A stretch of DNA of 64,000 nt from Tanypteryx hageni (lineage: Eukaryota; Arthropoda; Insecta; Odonata; Petaluridae). Below are positions 25,001 to 37,300 of the stretch, one piece after another. The position numbers and the translations under genes were made by a program. The stretch is taken from contig CM054114.1 of NCBI GenBank assembly GCA_028673005.1, forward strand, positions 13,698,516-13,762,515, written 5' to 3'. Position 1 is the first letter of the stretch. Each line of letters starts with the position of its first letter. The notes under the pieces are model-generated. The model had not been told where the DNA came from. It saw only the letters and a program-made list of their open reading frames with translations, and made no database searches.

Positions 25001-26192
25001 GATTGAGAAATAATTACATGTTCATCAATTACATTTAACAGCAGTATTTTTTATAATTTTTGCACTAACACCCGCCGTTTTGACTAATGGAAATGGCGTC
25101 CCTATCTTCATCGAAGTCTTAGATACTGTTCTTTGGCTTGCGATAGTGACTTTGAATTGCTGGACGGAATAAATGACTCTTTCTAGTCATTCTCCACTAA
25201 AACATGTTTAGAAATCTCCTTACAAAATTATAGACAGATGACATTACTCCACATTTCGCAATCGTATTTCAGAAGATGGGCGATTGTACGGGACGCAGTG
25301 ACTGTGTCATCAATTTTTCGTTTAACAATATCCCAACGAAATATTTTTAAATTTCTCAAGTATCGGAACTCTAAAAATAAAAATTATTATTCCAGGATAC
25401 ATGAATATCATAGCGGCATATATAGAGACCTCGAACTCCAATACACTAACTGGTCCTTTACAAGTCATTGTTTTAAACTAGGGTTCATTCCTTTGAAATC
25501 CAAGAGTTGACAAAAATTTTGCAATTGAAAAGTGCAATCATAACGCTAATCATATTATATTGTTGGTTTCAATTCATTTATCAAATTATTTACAATGAAT
25601 CTAACACACAGTTTCGTAAAATCGGATGCAGCTGAACTACTTGAAAAATATGCAAAGTAGAATATTAGTTTGTTCGTTAAAGATAATTTAAAACTATTTT
25701 GATAACTTAACTTCGCTTAATACATTCGCAATTATTTGATGTGCGATACCATTTACAACATTCAGTTTATATTTCAGAAATAAGAAAAGTGTTACCTGAT
25801 TTATGTTAAAATGGGAAACGAGTGGAGGATGACTTGATCATTAAAATATATTGCAAAAACCTTATTATTGAGGAATGCTAAATGGCGCTTTTTTTCTACA
25901 TAATCGTTGTCATTCGAAGCCATATGTGACGCATCCGCAGCCATGTTTGTTACATTTGTTCAAGCATTTATCGAATGATTGATTGCATTTGATAGGTAGA
26001 CTTAAAACATGGGGTTTTTAAGCGGCCCCCTTATGAAGATAGACCGTTCCGCATTTCTACGAAGCATAACTTCGCAACGGATCAGCTTCTGATTTATTCC
26101 TATCCCGATGTCAGACTCTCCGTTGACGAAAATTAGGAAAAATGAATCTGTACAATTTGTGCCTCTAAGGAAGATTTTATTATTTGCTAACT
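22096..26192. repeat. Array unit 5
   Basis: This is a complete unit of 4,097 bp. It lies wholly inside the first copy of the 8,193-bp block, and its counterpart is unit 7. The 17-residue-repeat frame translates identically in both. Confidence 0.95.
22205..22818 (-). CDS. 17-residue-repeat protein, main exon, unit 5
   Basis: The frame is intact. Replacements are E39V, G49E, S61F, G62C, L111I, A116T, N149D, E152V and Q190L, the most altered copy. Unit 7 has exactly the same translation, as expected from the 8,193-bp duplication. Confidence 0.55.
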
Positions 26193-26301
26193 AAATCAAT
26201 GCTACAGTTATTCATGCAACATAAAAAACAATGGGATTCATGAATAATTAATTGTACATAAATGGTTTTTATCATTCTAACTCGTATCGAATGAGGAGTT
26301 A

Positions 26302-26915
26302 TTAGTTTTTAGGCATTGATGGAATCAGTCCAGGCTTCTCCTCCAGGTCATCTGAATTGCCAGAAGTCAAATCGAGTTCTCCAACCGATGGAGTATTTAG
26401 AGATTCGGATGTACTTCCGATAAATTTCCAAATGTCAGGAAATTTATCTCCAATAAGTTCAAAGTTATTAGGTGCATTCATGTTGGAGTTGGGTAAATGT
26501 ATTGTGATGGCGTCTGCGCTACTCCCGCTGAAACCTCCGGGCCCGGCAGATACGGCTTTGGAATCAGTTTTAGATCCGGATATCCCTCCTGGGCCAGCGG
26601 ATAACGATTTTGCTTCCGAGGTTGAGCCTGAGATACCTCCTGGAACGGAAGAAAAGGAATTGGCGCCCGCGTTAGCCCCGGTGATGGTATCTGGACCGGC
26701 ATTCGTAGTAGGGGCGCCCGTGTTAGAGCCGGAAATGCCTAATGGTGCAGTTGTCAGTGGGTTTGCTCCGGAGATTGAGGCGGAAATTCCTTTCGAAACC
26801 TCGGTGTCATTCGCTACGGAAATATCTGAAGGCACATCGTATTTCCCGTCGGATCCAACGCTTGAAGGGCTAATTCCTGCATTCATGTTGTTAGAGCCAG
26901 CGTTTCCTGGCAATG
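26302..26915 (-). CDS. 17-residue-repeat protein, main exon, unit 6
   Basis: The frame is intact, with E39V, L111I, A116T and Q190L. The translation is identical to unit 8. The candidate upstream exon carries a 1-bp deletion (GTGCTTAAAC instead of GTGCGTTAAAC on the plus strand), which would break a two-exon reading in this copy. Confidence 0.55.
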
Positions 26916-27330
26916 CTGCAAGTTATAAGAAAATTAGAGAAATCTTTATTTTCTGAATAAAAAGATCATGAATTTCTTGATTCACCTAGTGACCGCAGAT
27001 TACTCTCGATGCGTTAAGTAGGAATGTAAACAGAACATGTGCTTAAACATTTATCGTGATCTCAAATACGATTCCACCCTAAGGAAAGATATATGTTATG
27101 ATTATCATGAGCAAAACGAGCTATGCATATATACAAAATTTTAGTTTTCTTAAAGAATCCTTTCCATTTCAATGACGAAAATTAATCACTGGTGACGATT
27201 CCGAAAAAACTCAAAAACTTCCATTTCGATAAATTGCCATTATATTTATTATTGATAGTATCATTCAATTGCAGCTGAGTTAAATTAGATGTGCCCGGAA
27301 AAATAACCTTTTGATTCAATCTGGGCCAAA

Positions 27331-27528
27331 ATGGCACACAATGCCACCAATAACCAAGTTGCCACCCGGATCATCCTTCAAAATCGAGGAATACTAAAAA
27401 AAAAGCTCACTGTCTTCCACACAAGCTGCAAAGTTTTAGGAGACACGAAGCGTCAGCACACCTCGGCGACGACCATACGAATGGTTGAAGAAAAAATCAA
27501 GGGCTGGCGAGCAATAACTGCATTGTGA
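27331..27528 (+). CDS. Unrecognised 65-codon plus-strand frame beginning MAHNATNNQ (shown for unit 6)
   Basis: The frame starts at an ATG in good context (AAAATGGC) and is basic, containing GILKKKLTVFHT and HTSATTIRMVEEKIKGW. The second half faintly recalls the helix-turn-helix linker of Tc1/mariner transposases, but this is too weak for assignment. It is intact at 5237-5434, 15042-15239, 19138-19335, 23235-23432, 31428-31625, 35524-35721, 39620-39817, 51811-52005 and 59903-60097. It is stopped in unit 1, frameshifted in unit 10 and cut by the 82-bp deletion in units 11 and 13. Confidence 0.15.
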   Translation: MAHNATNNQVATRIILQNRGILKKKLTVFHTSCKVLGDTKRQHTSATTIRMVEEKIKGWRAITAL

Positions 27529-28622
27529 AATGTTTTACGTCAGCTGGGTACTGGCTCGTAGAAATGTAATAAAACAGCGATTCACGGTATCCATAATCCG
27601 TTTATGCGGTTTCATAGAATCTTCTTAATGTGGTATTTTTGCTAATGACGCGTTTTCTGAGTGATTCTCTGAGAATTTCGACTTGGACTTCGGAATCCGC
27701 TTAAATTATTATTTCTAAAAGGAGTTACAGGTAAAATTGATACTAGAACGTAAATTTACTTTGGAGTCTTTGAAATTCTCTATTTTAAAACATCCGACAC
27801 AATTGAAAAATTTGATATTGCGTATTTTTATTTCATCTATAACGCATTGAAAACATGGAGTTTTCTTCCATTATGCCAGTCCGCAATCATAACGTATGCC
27901 GTTTGTTTAAAAAGTTTATAACATCCTAAGTTACGAAACCAATTGAAACAACGATAAATTTTTTAATGCAGAGGTTGAGTGTAAAAAATGCCATCTCGAT
28001 TGAGATTGAGTTCCGTCGTTATTTTCCGTTTGGCTTTAAACGGATATTAAAATTTCATAATGACCAGCCTCTTTGTAATCGTTATCAGAGTTAGATTATA
28101 TTTGTTCACAATGACTGTATTAACGAAAGCGAAATTCTATTTATTTCCATGTATTGGCAAGTAGGATTATTATCTATTAAATATTAATCCACTGTGGGTG
28201 ATTGTTTTATAAATGATCCCTTTAATTTTTAAAACGATTTCAAAGATTTACTAGAAAAGTATATAGTACGATTTTCTTGAATCAACATTTGCCGCTATTT
28301 ATTAAATCGTTGTTTACAAATATTTTCAAACTTCATGGTATCTGCTGAATCAATTCCAGCTTTCAGACATGCAATATATACGTATTTCGTAGTAGCTTTT
28401 TATATGTACAAAATATTAACCAGTGCACTTATACACTAAAGCTTACTTAGTGCTATATTTAAACTGACGTCAATTCATTGGGGTTTTTTATTAGACCCAA
28501 TATGGCAATAATTCAGGAAAGGCACATGCGATATTTCGTTATCAAATTTAAAAGACTTGCTTACTTTTCATATGCATGCTCTTATAGAAAGCTATGGCGG
28601 TATTGTTGTTAATTGGAGTGAT

Positions 28623-28663
28623 TATATAAGACGTACCGTTCGTATGATGACATTCCTTTTTCA
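28623..28663 (+). promoter_or_regulatory. TATATAAG box with a downstream initiator-like TCAGT, plus strand (shown for unit 6)
   Basis: TATATAAG at 28623-28630 occurs in every complete unit in the context GTGATTATATAAGACGTACC. A TCAGT match to the arthropod initiator follows, with its A at 28663, about 40 nt away; the usual spacing is about 30. In most units the CRE-like palindrome TGACGTCA lies about 150 nt upstream. It would fire rightward, opposite to the repeat-protein frame. No convincing plus-strand gene follows. Confidence 0.25.
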
Positions 28664-28683
28664 GTGAGTGTAATATTGTTCTT

Positions 28684-28923
28684 CTAAAGCAGACCAGTTA
28701 TAGAAATATTTTGGGCACGTGGATGATCGCGGATATTTTCCGACCAGAATATATAATTCATAGTGCCTTTCTCAAAACCAGACAACAACATTTTCATAGC
28801 GTTTGCACACTCATTATTTTCCTCATTATTGTACTTCAGATCATCCCGGTAGCTTAGGTAATCTAATGGAATGTTTGCAATTGCAAGGTACATATTCTTA
28901 CAAATCAGAATATGAAAGAGCAT
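28684..28923 (-). CDS. Unrecognised 79-codon frame (shown for unit 6)
   Basis: This minus-strand ATG frame contains LKYNNEENNECANAMKMLL and NYIFWSENIRDHP, with no recognised domain. After its TAG the same frame stays open for about 20 codons up to a possible donor, CG|GTACGT, so it could be an old exon with one nonsense codon. It is open at 2492-2731, 6587-6826, 24588-24827, 32781-33020, 36877-37116, 40973-41212, 45067-45306, 53159-53398 and 61251-61490. It is stopped in units 3 and 4 and shifted in units 11 and 13. The irregular preservation suggests it is not constrained. Confidence 0.15.
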   Translation of the reverse strand: MLFHILICKNMYLAIANIPLDYLSYRDDLKYNNEENNECANAMKMLLSGFEKGTMNYIFWSENIRDHPRAQNISITGLL

Positions 28924-29896
28924 TCACGCCAGTGTTCTGGTAAATCGACGATATCGTTATCATAGGAAATGAAACATAAATGCTGCCATATGTTTACCAA
29001 TTGTATTTATATTCATTTAAACGTTATATTTGTCTTTTCAAAATTTTATAAACTTAATTTTCGAATTTTTACGAAGCGACATTATTCAAATAGAGCGATT
29101 GAGAAATAATTACATGTTCATCAATTACATTTAACAGCAGTATTTTTTATAATTTCTGCACTAACACCCGCCGTTTTGACTAACGGAAATGGCGTCCCTA
29201 TCTTCATCGAAGTCTTAGATACGGTTCGTTGGCTTGCGATAGTGACTATGAATTGCTGGACGGAATAAATGACTCTTTCTAGTCATTCTGCACTAAAACA
29301 TGTTTAGAAATCTCCTTACAAAATTATAGACAGATGACATTACTCCACATTTCGCAATCGTATTTCAGAAGATGGGCGATTGTACGGGACGCAGTGACTG
29401 TGTCATCAATTTTTCGTTTAACAATATCCCAACGAAATATTTTTAAATTTCTCAAGTATCGGAACTCTAAAAATAAAAATTATTATTCCAGGATACATGA
29501 ATATCATAGCGGCATATATAGAGACCTCAAACTCCAATACACTAACTGGTCCTTTACAAGTCATTGTTTTAAACTAGGGTTCATTCCTTTGAAATCCAAG
29601 AGTTGACAAAAATTTTGCAATTGAAAAGTGCAATCATAACGCTAATCATATTATTTTGTTGGTTTCAATTCATTTATCAAATTATTTACAATGAATCTAA
29701 CACACAGATTCGTAAAATCGGATGCAGCTGAACTACTTGAAAAATATGCAAAGTAGAATATTAGTTTGTTCGTTAAAGATAATTTAAAACTATTTTGATA
29801 ACTTAACTTCGCTTAATACATTCGCAATTATTTGATGTGCGATACCATTTACAACATTCAGTTTATATTGCAGAAATAAGAAAAGTGTTACCTGAT

Positions 29897-30040
29897 TTAT
29901 GTTAAAATGGGAAACGAGTGGAGGATGACTTGATCATTAAAATATATTGCAAAAACCTTATTATTGAGGAATGCTAAATGGCGCTTTTTTTCTACATAAT
30001 CGTTGTCATTCGAAGCCATATGTGACGCATCCGCAGCCAT
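29897..30040 (-). CDS. Small conserved frame beginning MAADASHMAS, exon-like (shown for unit 6)
   Basis: This is a 47-codon minus-strand frame that opens with ATG in a favourable context (AAACATGGC). It encodes MAADASHMASNDNDYVEKK and a hydrophobic second half (NNKVFAIYFNDQVIL), and ends in TAA. Seven nt later comes an excellent donor, CAG|GTAACA. The frame is open at the matching place in units 3-14 (for example start at 17751 in unit 3). It is frameshifted in unit 1 by an extra base and deleted from unit 2. I do not recognise it. It could be a first exon spoiled by the TAA, a short gene, or chance in AT-rich DNA. Confidence 0.25.
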   Translation of the reverse strand: MAADASHMASNDNDYVEKKRHLAFLNNKVFAIYFNDQVILHSFPILT

Positions 30041-30288
30041 GTTTGTTACATTTGTTCAAGCATTTATCGAATGATTGATTGCATTTGATAGGTAGACTTA
30101 AAACACGGGGTTATTAAGCGGCCCCCTTATGAAGATAGACCGTTCCGCATTTCTACGAAGCATAACTTTGCAACGGATCAGCTTCTGATTTATTCCTATC
30201 CCGATGTCAGACTCTCCGTTGACGAAAATTTGGAAAAATGAATCTGTACAATTTGTGCCTCTAAGGAAGATTTTATTATTTGCTAACT

Positions 30289-33200
30289 AAATCAATGCTA
30301 CAGTTATTCATGCAACATAAAAAACAATGGGATTCATGAATAATTAATTGTACATAAATGGTTTTTATCATTCTAACTCGTATCGAATGAGGAGTTATTA
30401 GTTTTTAGGCATTGATGGAATCAGTCCAGGCTTCTCCTCCAGGTCATCTGAATTGCCAGAAGTCAAATCGAGTTCTCCAACCGATGGAGTATTTAGAGAT
30501 TCGGATGTACTTCCGATAAATTTCCAAATGTCAGGAAATTTATCTCCAATAAGTACAAAGTTATCAGGTGCATTCATGTTGGAGTTGGGTAAATGTATTG
30601 TGATGGCGTCTGCGCTACTCCCGCTGAAACCTCCGGGCCCGGCAGATACGGCTTTGGAATCAGTTTTAGATCCGGATATCCCTCCTGGGCCAGCGGATAA
30701 CGATTTTGCTTCCGAGGTTGAGCCTGAGATACCTCCTGGAACGGAAGAAAAGGAATTGGCGCCCGCGTTAGCCCCGGTGATGGTATCTGGACCGGCATTC
30801 GTAGTAGGGGCGCCCGTGTTAGAGCAGAAAATGCCTAATGGTGCAGTTGTCAGTGGGTTTGCTTCGGAGATTGAGGCGGAAATTCCTTTCGAAACCTCGG
30901 TGTCATTCGCTACGGAAATATCTGAAGGCACATCGTATTTCCCGTCGGATCCAACGCTTGAAGGGCTAATTCCTGCATTCATGTTGTTAGAGCCAGCATT
31001 TCCTGGCAATGCTGCAAGTTATAAGAAAATTAGAGAAATCTTTATTTTCTGAATAAAAAGATCATGAATTTCTTGATTCACCTAGTGACCGCAGATTACT
31101 CTCGATGCGTTAAGTTGGAATGTAAACAGAACATGTGTGTTAAACATTTATCGTGATCTCAAATACGATTCCACCTTAAGGAAAGATATTTGTTATGATT
31201 ATCATGTGCAAAACGAGCTATGCATATATACAAAGTTTTAGTTTTCTTAAAGAATCCTTTCCCTTTCAATGACGAAAATTAATCACTGGTGACGAGTCTG
31301 TAAAAATTCAAAAACTTTCATTTCGATAAATTGCCATTATATTTATTATTGATAGTATCATTCAATTGCAGCTGAGTTAAATTAGATGTGCCCGGAAAAC
31401 TAACCTTTTGATTCAATCTGGGCCAAAATGGCACACAATGCCACCAATGACCAAGTTGCCACCCGGATCATCCTTCAAAATCGAGGAATACTAAAAAAAA
31501 AGCTCACTGTCTTCCACACAAGGTCCATAGGTTTAGGAGACACGAAGCGTCAGCACACCTCGGCGACGACCATACGAATGGCTGAAGAAAAAATCAAGGG
31601 CTGGCGAGCAATAACTGCATTGTGAAATGTTTTACGTCAGCTGGGTACTGGCTCGTAGAAATGTAATAAAACAGCGATTCACGGTATCCATAATCCGTTT
31701 ATGCGGTTTCATAGAATCTTCTTAATGTGGTATTTTTGCTAATGACGCGTTTTCTGAGTGATTCTCTGAGAATTTCGACTTGGACTTCGGTATCCGCTTA
31801 AATTATTATTTCTAAAAGGAGTTACAGGTAAAATTGATACTAGAACGTAAATTTACTTTGGAGTCTTTGAAATTCTCTATTTTAAAACATCCGACACAAT
31901 TGAAAAATTTGATATTGCGTATTTTTATTTCATCTATAACGCATTGAAAACATGGAGTTTTCTTCCATTATGCCAGTCCGCAATCATAACGTATGCCGTT
32001 TGTTTAAAAAGTTTATAACATCCTAAGTTACGAAACCAATTGAAACAACGATAAATTTTTTAATGCAGTGGTTGAGTGTAAAAAATGCCATCTCGATTGA
32101 GATTGAGTTCCGTCGTTATTTTCCGTTTGGCTTTAAACGGATATTAAAATTTCATAATGACCAGCCTCTTTGTAATCGTTATCAGAGTTAGATTATATTT
32201 GTTCACAATGACTGTATTAACGAAAGCGAAATTCTATTTATTTCCATGTATTGGCAAGTAGGATTATTATCTATTAAATATTAATCCACTGTGGGTGATT
32301 GTTTTATAAATGATCCCTTTAATTTTTAAAACGATTTCAAAGATTTACTAGAAAAGTATATAGTACGATTTTCTTGAATCAACATTTGCCGCTATTTATT
32401 AAATCGTTGTTTACAAATATTTTCAAACTTCATGGTATCTGCTGAATCAATTCCAGCTTTCAGACATGAAATATATACGTATTTCGTAGTAGCTTTTTAT
32501 ATGTACAAAATATTAACCAGTGCACTTATACACTAAAGCTTACTTAGTGCTATATTTAAACTGACGTCAATTCATTGGGGTTTTTTATTAGACCCAATAT
32601 GGCAATAATTCAGGAAAGGCACATGCGATATTTCGTTATCAAATTTAAAAGACTTGCTTACTTTTCATATGCATGCTCTTATAGAAAGCTATGGCGGTAT
32701 TGTTGTTAATTGGAGTGATTATATAAGACGTACCGTTCGTATGATGACATTCCTTTTTCAGTGAGAGTAATATTGTTCTTCTAAAGCAGACCAGTTATAG
32801 AAATATTATGGGCACGTGGATGATCGCGGATATTTTCCGACCAGAATATATAATTCATAGTGCCTTTCTCAAAACCAGACAACAACATTTTCATAGCGTT
32901 TGCACACTCATTATTTTCCTCATTATTGTACTTCAGATCATCCCGGTAGCTTAGGTAATCTAATGGAATGTTTGCAATTGCAAGGTACATATTCTTACAA
33001 ATCAGAATATGAAAGAGCATTTACGCCAGTGTTCTGGTAAATCGACGATATCGTTATCATATGAAATGAAACATAAATGCTGCCATATGTTTACCAATTG
33101 TATTTATATTCATTTAAACGTTATATTTGTCTTTTCAAAATTTTATAAACTTAATTTTCGAATTTTTACGAAGCGACATTATTCAAATAGAGCGATTGAG

Positions 33201-34385
33201 AAATAATTACATGTTCATCAATTACATTTAACAGCAGTATTTTTTATAATTTTTGCACTAACACCCGCCGTTTTGACTAATGGAAATGGCGTCCCTATCT
33301 TCATCGAAGTCTTAGATACTGTTCTTTGGCTTGCGATAGTGACTTTGAATTGCTGGACGGAATAAATGACTCTTTCTAGTCATTCTCCACTAAAACATGT
33401 TTAGAAATCTCCTTACAAAATTATAGACAGATGACATTACTCCACATTTCGCAATCGTATTTCAGAAGATGGGCGATTGTACGGGACGCAGTGACTGTGT
33501 CATCAATTTTTCGTTTAACAATATCCCAACGAAATATTTTTAAATTTCTCAAGTATCGGAACTCTAAAAATAAAAATTATTATTCCAGGATACATGAATA
33601 TCATAGCGGCATATATAGAGACCTCGAACTCCAATACACTAACTGGTCCTTTACAAGTCATTGTTTTAAACTAGGGTTCATTCCTTTGAAATCCAAGAGT
33701 TGACAAAAATTTTGCAATTGAAAAGTGCAATCATAACGCTAATCATATTATATTGTTGGTTTCAATTCATTTATCAAATTATTTACAATGAATCTAACAC
33801 ACAGTTTCGTAAAATCGGATGCAGCTGAACTACTTGAAAAATATGCAAAGTAGAATATTAGTTTGTTCGTTAAAGATAATTTAAAACTATTTTGATAACT
33901 TAACTTCGCTTAATACATTCGCAATTATTTGATGTGCGATACCATTTACAACATTCAGTTTATATTTCAGAAATAAGAAAAGTGTTACCTGATTTATGTT
34001 AAAATGGGAAACGAGTGGAGGATGACTTGATCATTAAAATATATTGCAAAAACCTTATTATTGAGGAATGCTAAATGGCGCTTTTTTTCTACATAATCGT
34101 TGTCATTCGAAGCCATATGTGACGCATCCGCAGCCATGTTTGTTACATTTGTTCAAGCATTTATCGAATGATTGATTGCATTTGATAGGTAGACTTAAAA
34201 CATGGGGTTTTTAAGCGGCCCCCTTATGAAGATAGACCGTTCCGCATTTCTACGAAGCATAACTTCGCAACGGATCAGCTTCTGATTTATTCCTATCCCG
34301 ATGTCAGACTCTCCGTTGACGAAAATTAGGAAAAATGAATCTGTACAATTTGTGCCTCTAAGGAAGATTTTATTATTTGCTAACT
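30289..34385. repeat. Array unit 7
   Basis: This is a complete unit of 4,097 bp and is the second-copy counterpart of unit 5. I found no difference from unit 5 at the sites compared, including shared private variants such as ACACAGATTCG upstream and TATTATGGGC near 32,808. Confidence 0.95.
30398..31011 (-). CDS. 17-residue-repeat protein, main exon, unit 7
   Basis: The frame is intact and identical in translation to unit 5, including the private replacements S61F, G62C, N149D and E152V. Confidence 0.55.
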
Positions 34386-37300
34386 AAATCAATGCTACAG
34401 TTATTCATGCAACATAAAAAACAATGGGATTCATGAATAATTAATTGTACATAAATGGTTTTTATCATTCTAACTCGTATCGAATGAGGAGTTATTAGTT
34501 TTTAGGCATTGATGGAATCAGTCCAGGCTTCTCCTCCAGGTCATCTGAATTGCCAGAAGTCAAATCGAGTTCTCCAACCGATGGAGTATTTAGAGATTCG
34601 GATGTACTTCCGATAAATTTCCAAATGTCAGGAAATTTATCTCCAATAAGTTCAAAGTTATTAGGTGCATTCATGTTGGAGTTGGGTAAATGTATTGTGA
34701 TGGCGTCTGCGCTACTCCCGCTGAAACCTCCGGGCCCGGCAGATACGGCTTTGGAATCAGTTTTAGATCCGGATATCCCTCCTGGGCCAGCGGATAACGA
34801 TTTTGCTTCCGAGGTTGAGCCTGAGATACCTCCTGGAACGGAAGAAAAGGAATTGGCGCCCGCGTTAGCCCCGGTGATGGTATCTGGACCGGCATTCGTA
34901 GTAGGGGCGCCCGTGTTAGAGCCGGAAATGCCTAATGGTGCAGTTGTCAGTGGGTTTGCTCCGGAGATTGAGGCGGAAATTCCTTTCGAAACCTCGGTGT
35001 CATTCGCTACGGAAATATCTGAAGGCACATCGTATTTCCCGTCGGATCCAACGCTTGAAGGGCTAATTCCTGCATTCATGTTGTTAGAGCCAGCGTTTCC
35101 TGGCAATGCTGCAAGTTATAAGAAAATTAGAGAAATCTTTATTTTCTGAATAAAAAGATCATGAATTTCTTGATTCACCTAGTGACCGCAGATTACTCTC
35201 GATGCGTTAAGTAGGAATGTAAACAGAACATGTGCTTAAACATTTATCGTGATCTCAAATACGATTCCACCCTAAGGAAAGATATATGTTATGATTATCA
35301 TGAGCAAAACGAGCTATGCATATATACAAAATTTTAGTTTTCTTAAAGAATCCTTTCCATTTCAATGACGAAAATTAATCACTGGTGACGATTCCGAAAA
35401 AACTCAAAAACTTCCATTTCGATAAATTGCCATTATATTTATTATTGATAGTATCATTCAATTGCAGCTGAGTTAAATTAGATGTGCCCGGAAAAATAAC
35501 CTTTTGATTCAATCTGGGCCAAAATGGCACACAATGCCACCAATAACCAAGTTGCCACCCGGATCATCCTTCAAAATCGAGGAATACTAAAAAAAAAGCT
35601 CACTGTCTTCCACACAAGCTGCAAAGTTTTAGGAGACACGAAGCGTCAGCACACCTCGGCGACGACCATACGAATGGTTGAAGAAAAAATCAAGGGCTGG
35701 CGAGCAATAACTGCATTGTGAAATGTTTTACGTCAGCTGGGTACTGGCTCGTAGAAATGTAATAAAACAGCGATTCACGGTATCCATAATCCGTTTATGC
35801 GGTTTCATAGAATCTTCTTAATGTGGTATTTTTGCTAATGACGCGTTTTCTGAGTGATTCTCTGAGAATTTCGACTTGGACTTCGGAATCCGCTTAAATT
35901 ATTATTTCTAAAAGGAGTTACAGGTAAAATTGATACTAGAACGTAAATTTACTTTGGAGTCTTTGAAATTCTCTATTTTAAAACATCCGACACAATTGAA
36001 AAATTTGATATTGCGTATTTTTATTTCATCTATAACGCATTGAAAACATGGAGTTTTCTTCCATTATGCCAGTCCGCAATCATAACGTATGCCGTTTGTT
36101 TAAAAAGTTTATAACATCCTAAGTTACGAAACCAATTGAAACAACGATAAATTTTTTAATGCAGAGGTTGAGTGTAAAAAATGCCATCTCGATTGAGATT
36201 GAGTTCCGTCGTTATTTTCCGTTTGGCTTTAAACGGATATTAAAATTTCATAATGACCAGCCTCTTTGTAATCGTTATCAGAGTTAGATTATATTTGTTC
36301 ACAATGACTGTATTAACGAAAGCGAAATTCTATTTATTTCCATGTATTGGCAAGTAGGATTATTATCTATTAAATATTAATCCACTGTGGGTGATTGTTT
36401 TATAAATGATCCCTTTAATTTTTAAAACGATTTCAAAGATTTACTAGAAAAGTATATAGTACGATTTTCTTGAATCAACATTTGCCGCTATTTATTAAAT
36501 CGTTGTTTACAAATATTTTCAAACTTCATGGTATCTGCTGAATCAATTCCAGCTTTCAGACATGCAATATATACGTATTTCGTAGTAGCTTTTTATATGT
36601 ACAAAATATTAACCAGTGCACTTATACACTAAAGCTTACTTAGTGCTATATTTAAACTGACGTCAATTCATTGGGGTTTTTTATTAGACCCAATATGGCA
36701 ATAATTCAGGAAAGGCACATGCGATATTTCGTTATCAAATTTAAAAGACTTGCTTACTTTTCATATGCATGCTCTTATAGAAAGCTATGGCGGTATTGTT
36801 GTTAATTGGAGTGATTATATAAGACGTACCGTTCGTATGATGACATTCCTTTTTCAGTGAGTGTAATATTGTTCTTCTAAAGCAGACCAGTTATAGAAAT
36901 ATTTTGGGCACGTGGATGATCGCGGATATTTTCCGACCAGAATATATAATTCATAGTGCCTTTCTCAAAACCAGACAACAACATTTTCATAGCGTTTGCA
37001 CACTCATTATTTTCCTCATTATTGTACTTCAGATCATCCCGGTAGCTTAGGTAATCTAATGGAATGTTTGCAATTGCAAGGTACATATTCTTACAAATCA
37101 GAATATGAAAGAGCATTCACGCCAGTGTTCTGGTAAATCGACGATATCGTTATCATAGGAAATGAAACATAAATGCTGCCATATGTTTACCAATTGTATT
37201 TATATTCATTTAAACGTTATATTTGTCTTTTCAAAATTTTATAAACTTAATTTTCGAATTTTTACGAAGCGACATTATTCAAATAGAGCGATTGAGAAAT

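Larger units (their letters stand above)
20953..29145. repeat. 8,193-bp two-unit block, first copy
   Basis: From 20,953 to about 29,182 the sequence matches that found 8,193 bp to the right; the match extends slightly past one full period. Unit-specific variants recur at the same offset, such as CTAACGG at 20,990 and 29,183 and ATTATGGGC at 24,615 and 32,808. I found no mismatch at the sites compared. The match begins right after the TATTATTTAT/TATTTTTTAT difference at 20,952. Confidence 0.85.
26193..30288. repeat. Array unit 6
   Basis: This is a complete unit of 4,096 bp and spans the junction between the two copies of the 8,193-bp block. Its left part matches unit 8. It carries a 1-bp deletion in the candidate signal-peptide exon near 27,042, which units 8 and 9 share. 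Confidence 0.95.

Noticed and set aside
29334..29606. A 90-codon plus-strand frame (MTLLHISQSYF...) seen in many units
   Set aside because: At this AT content open runs of this length are expected by chance in a 4 kb unit. In units 9, 10, 12 and 14 a small deletion shifts it, and the sequence is basic low-information with no recognisable domain.
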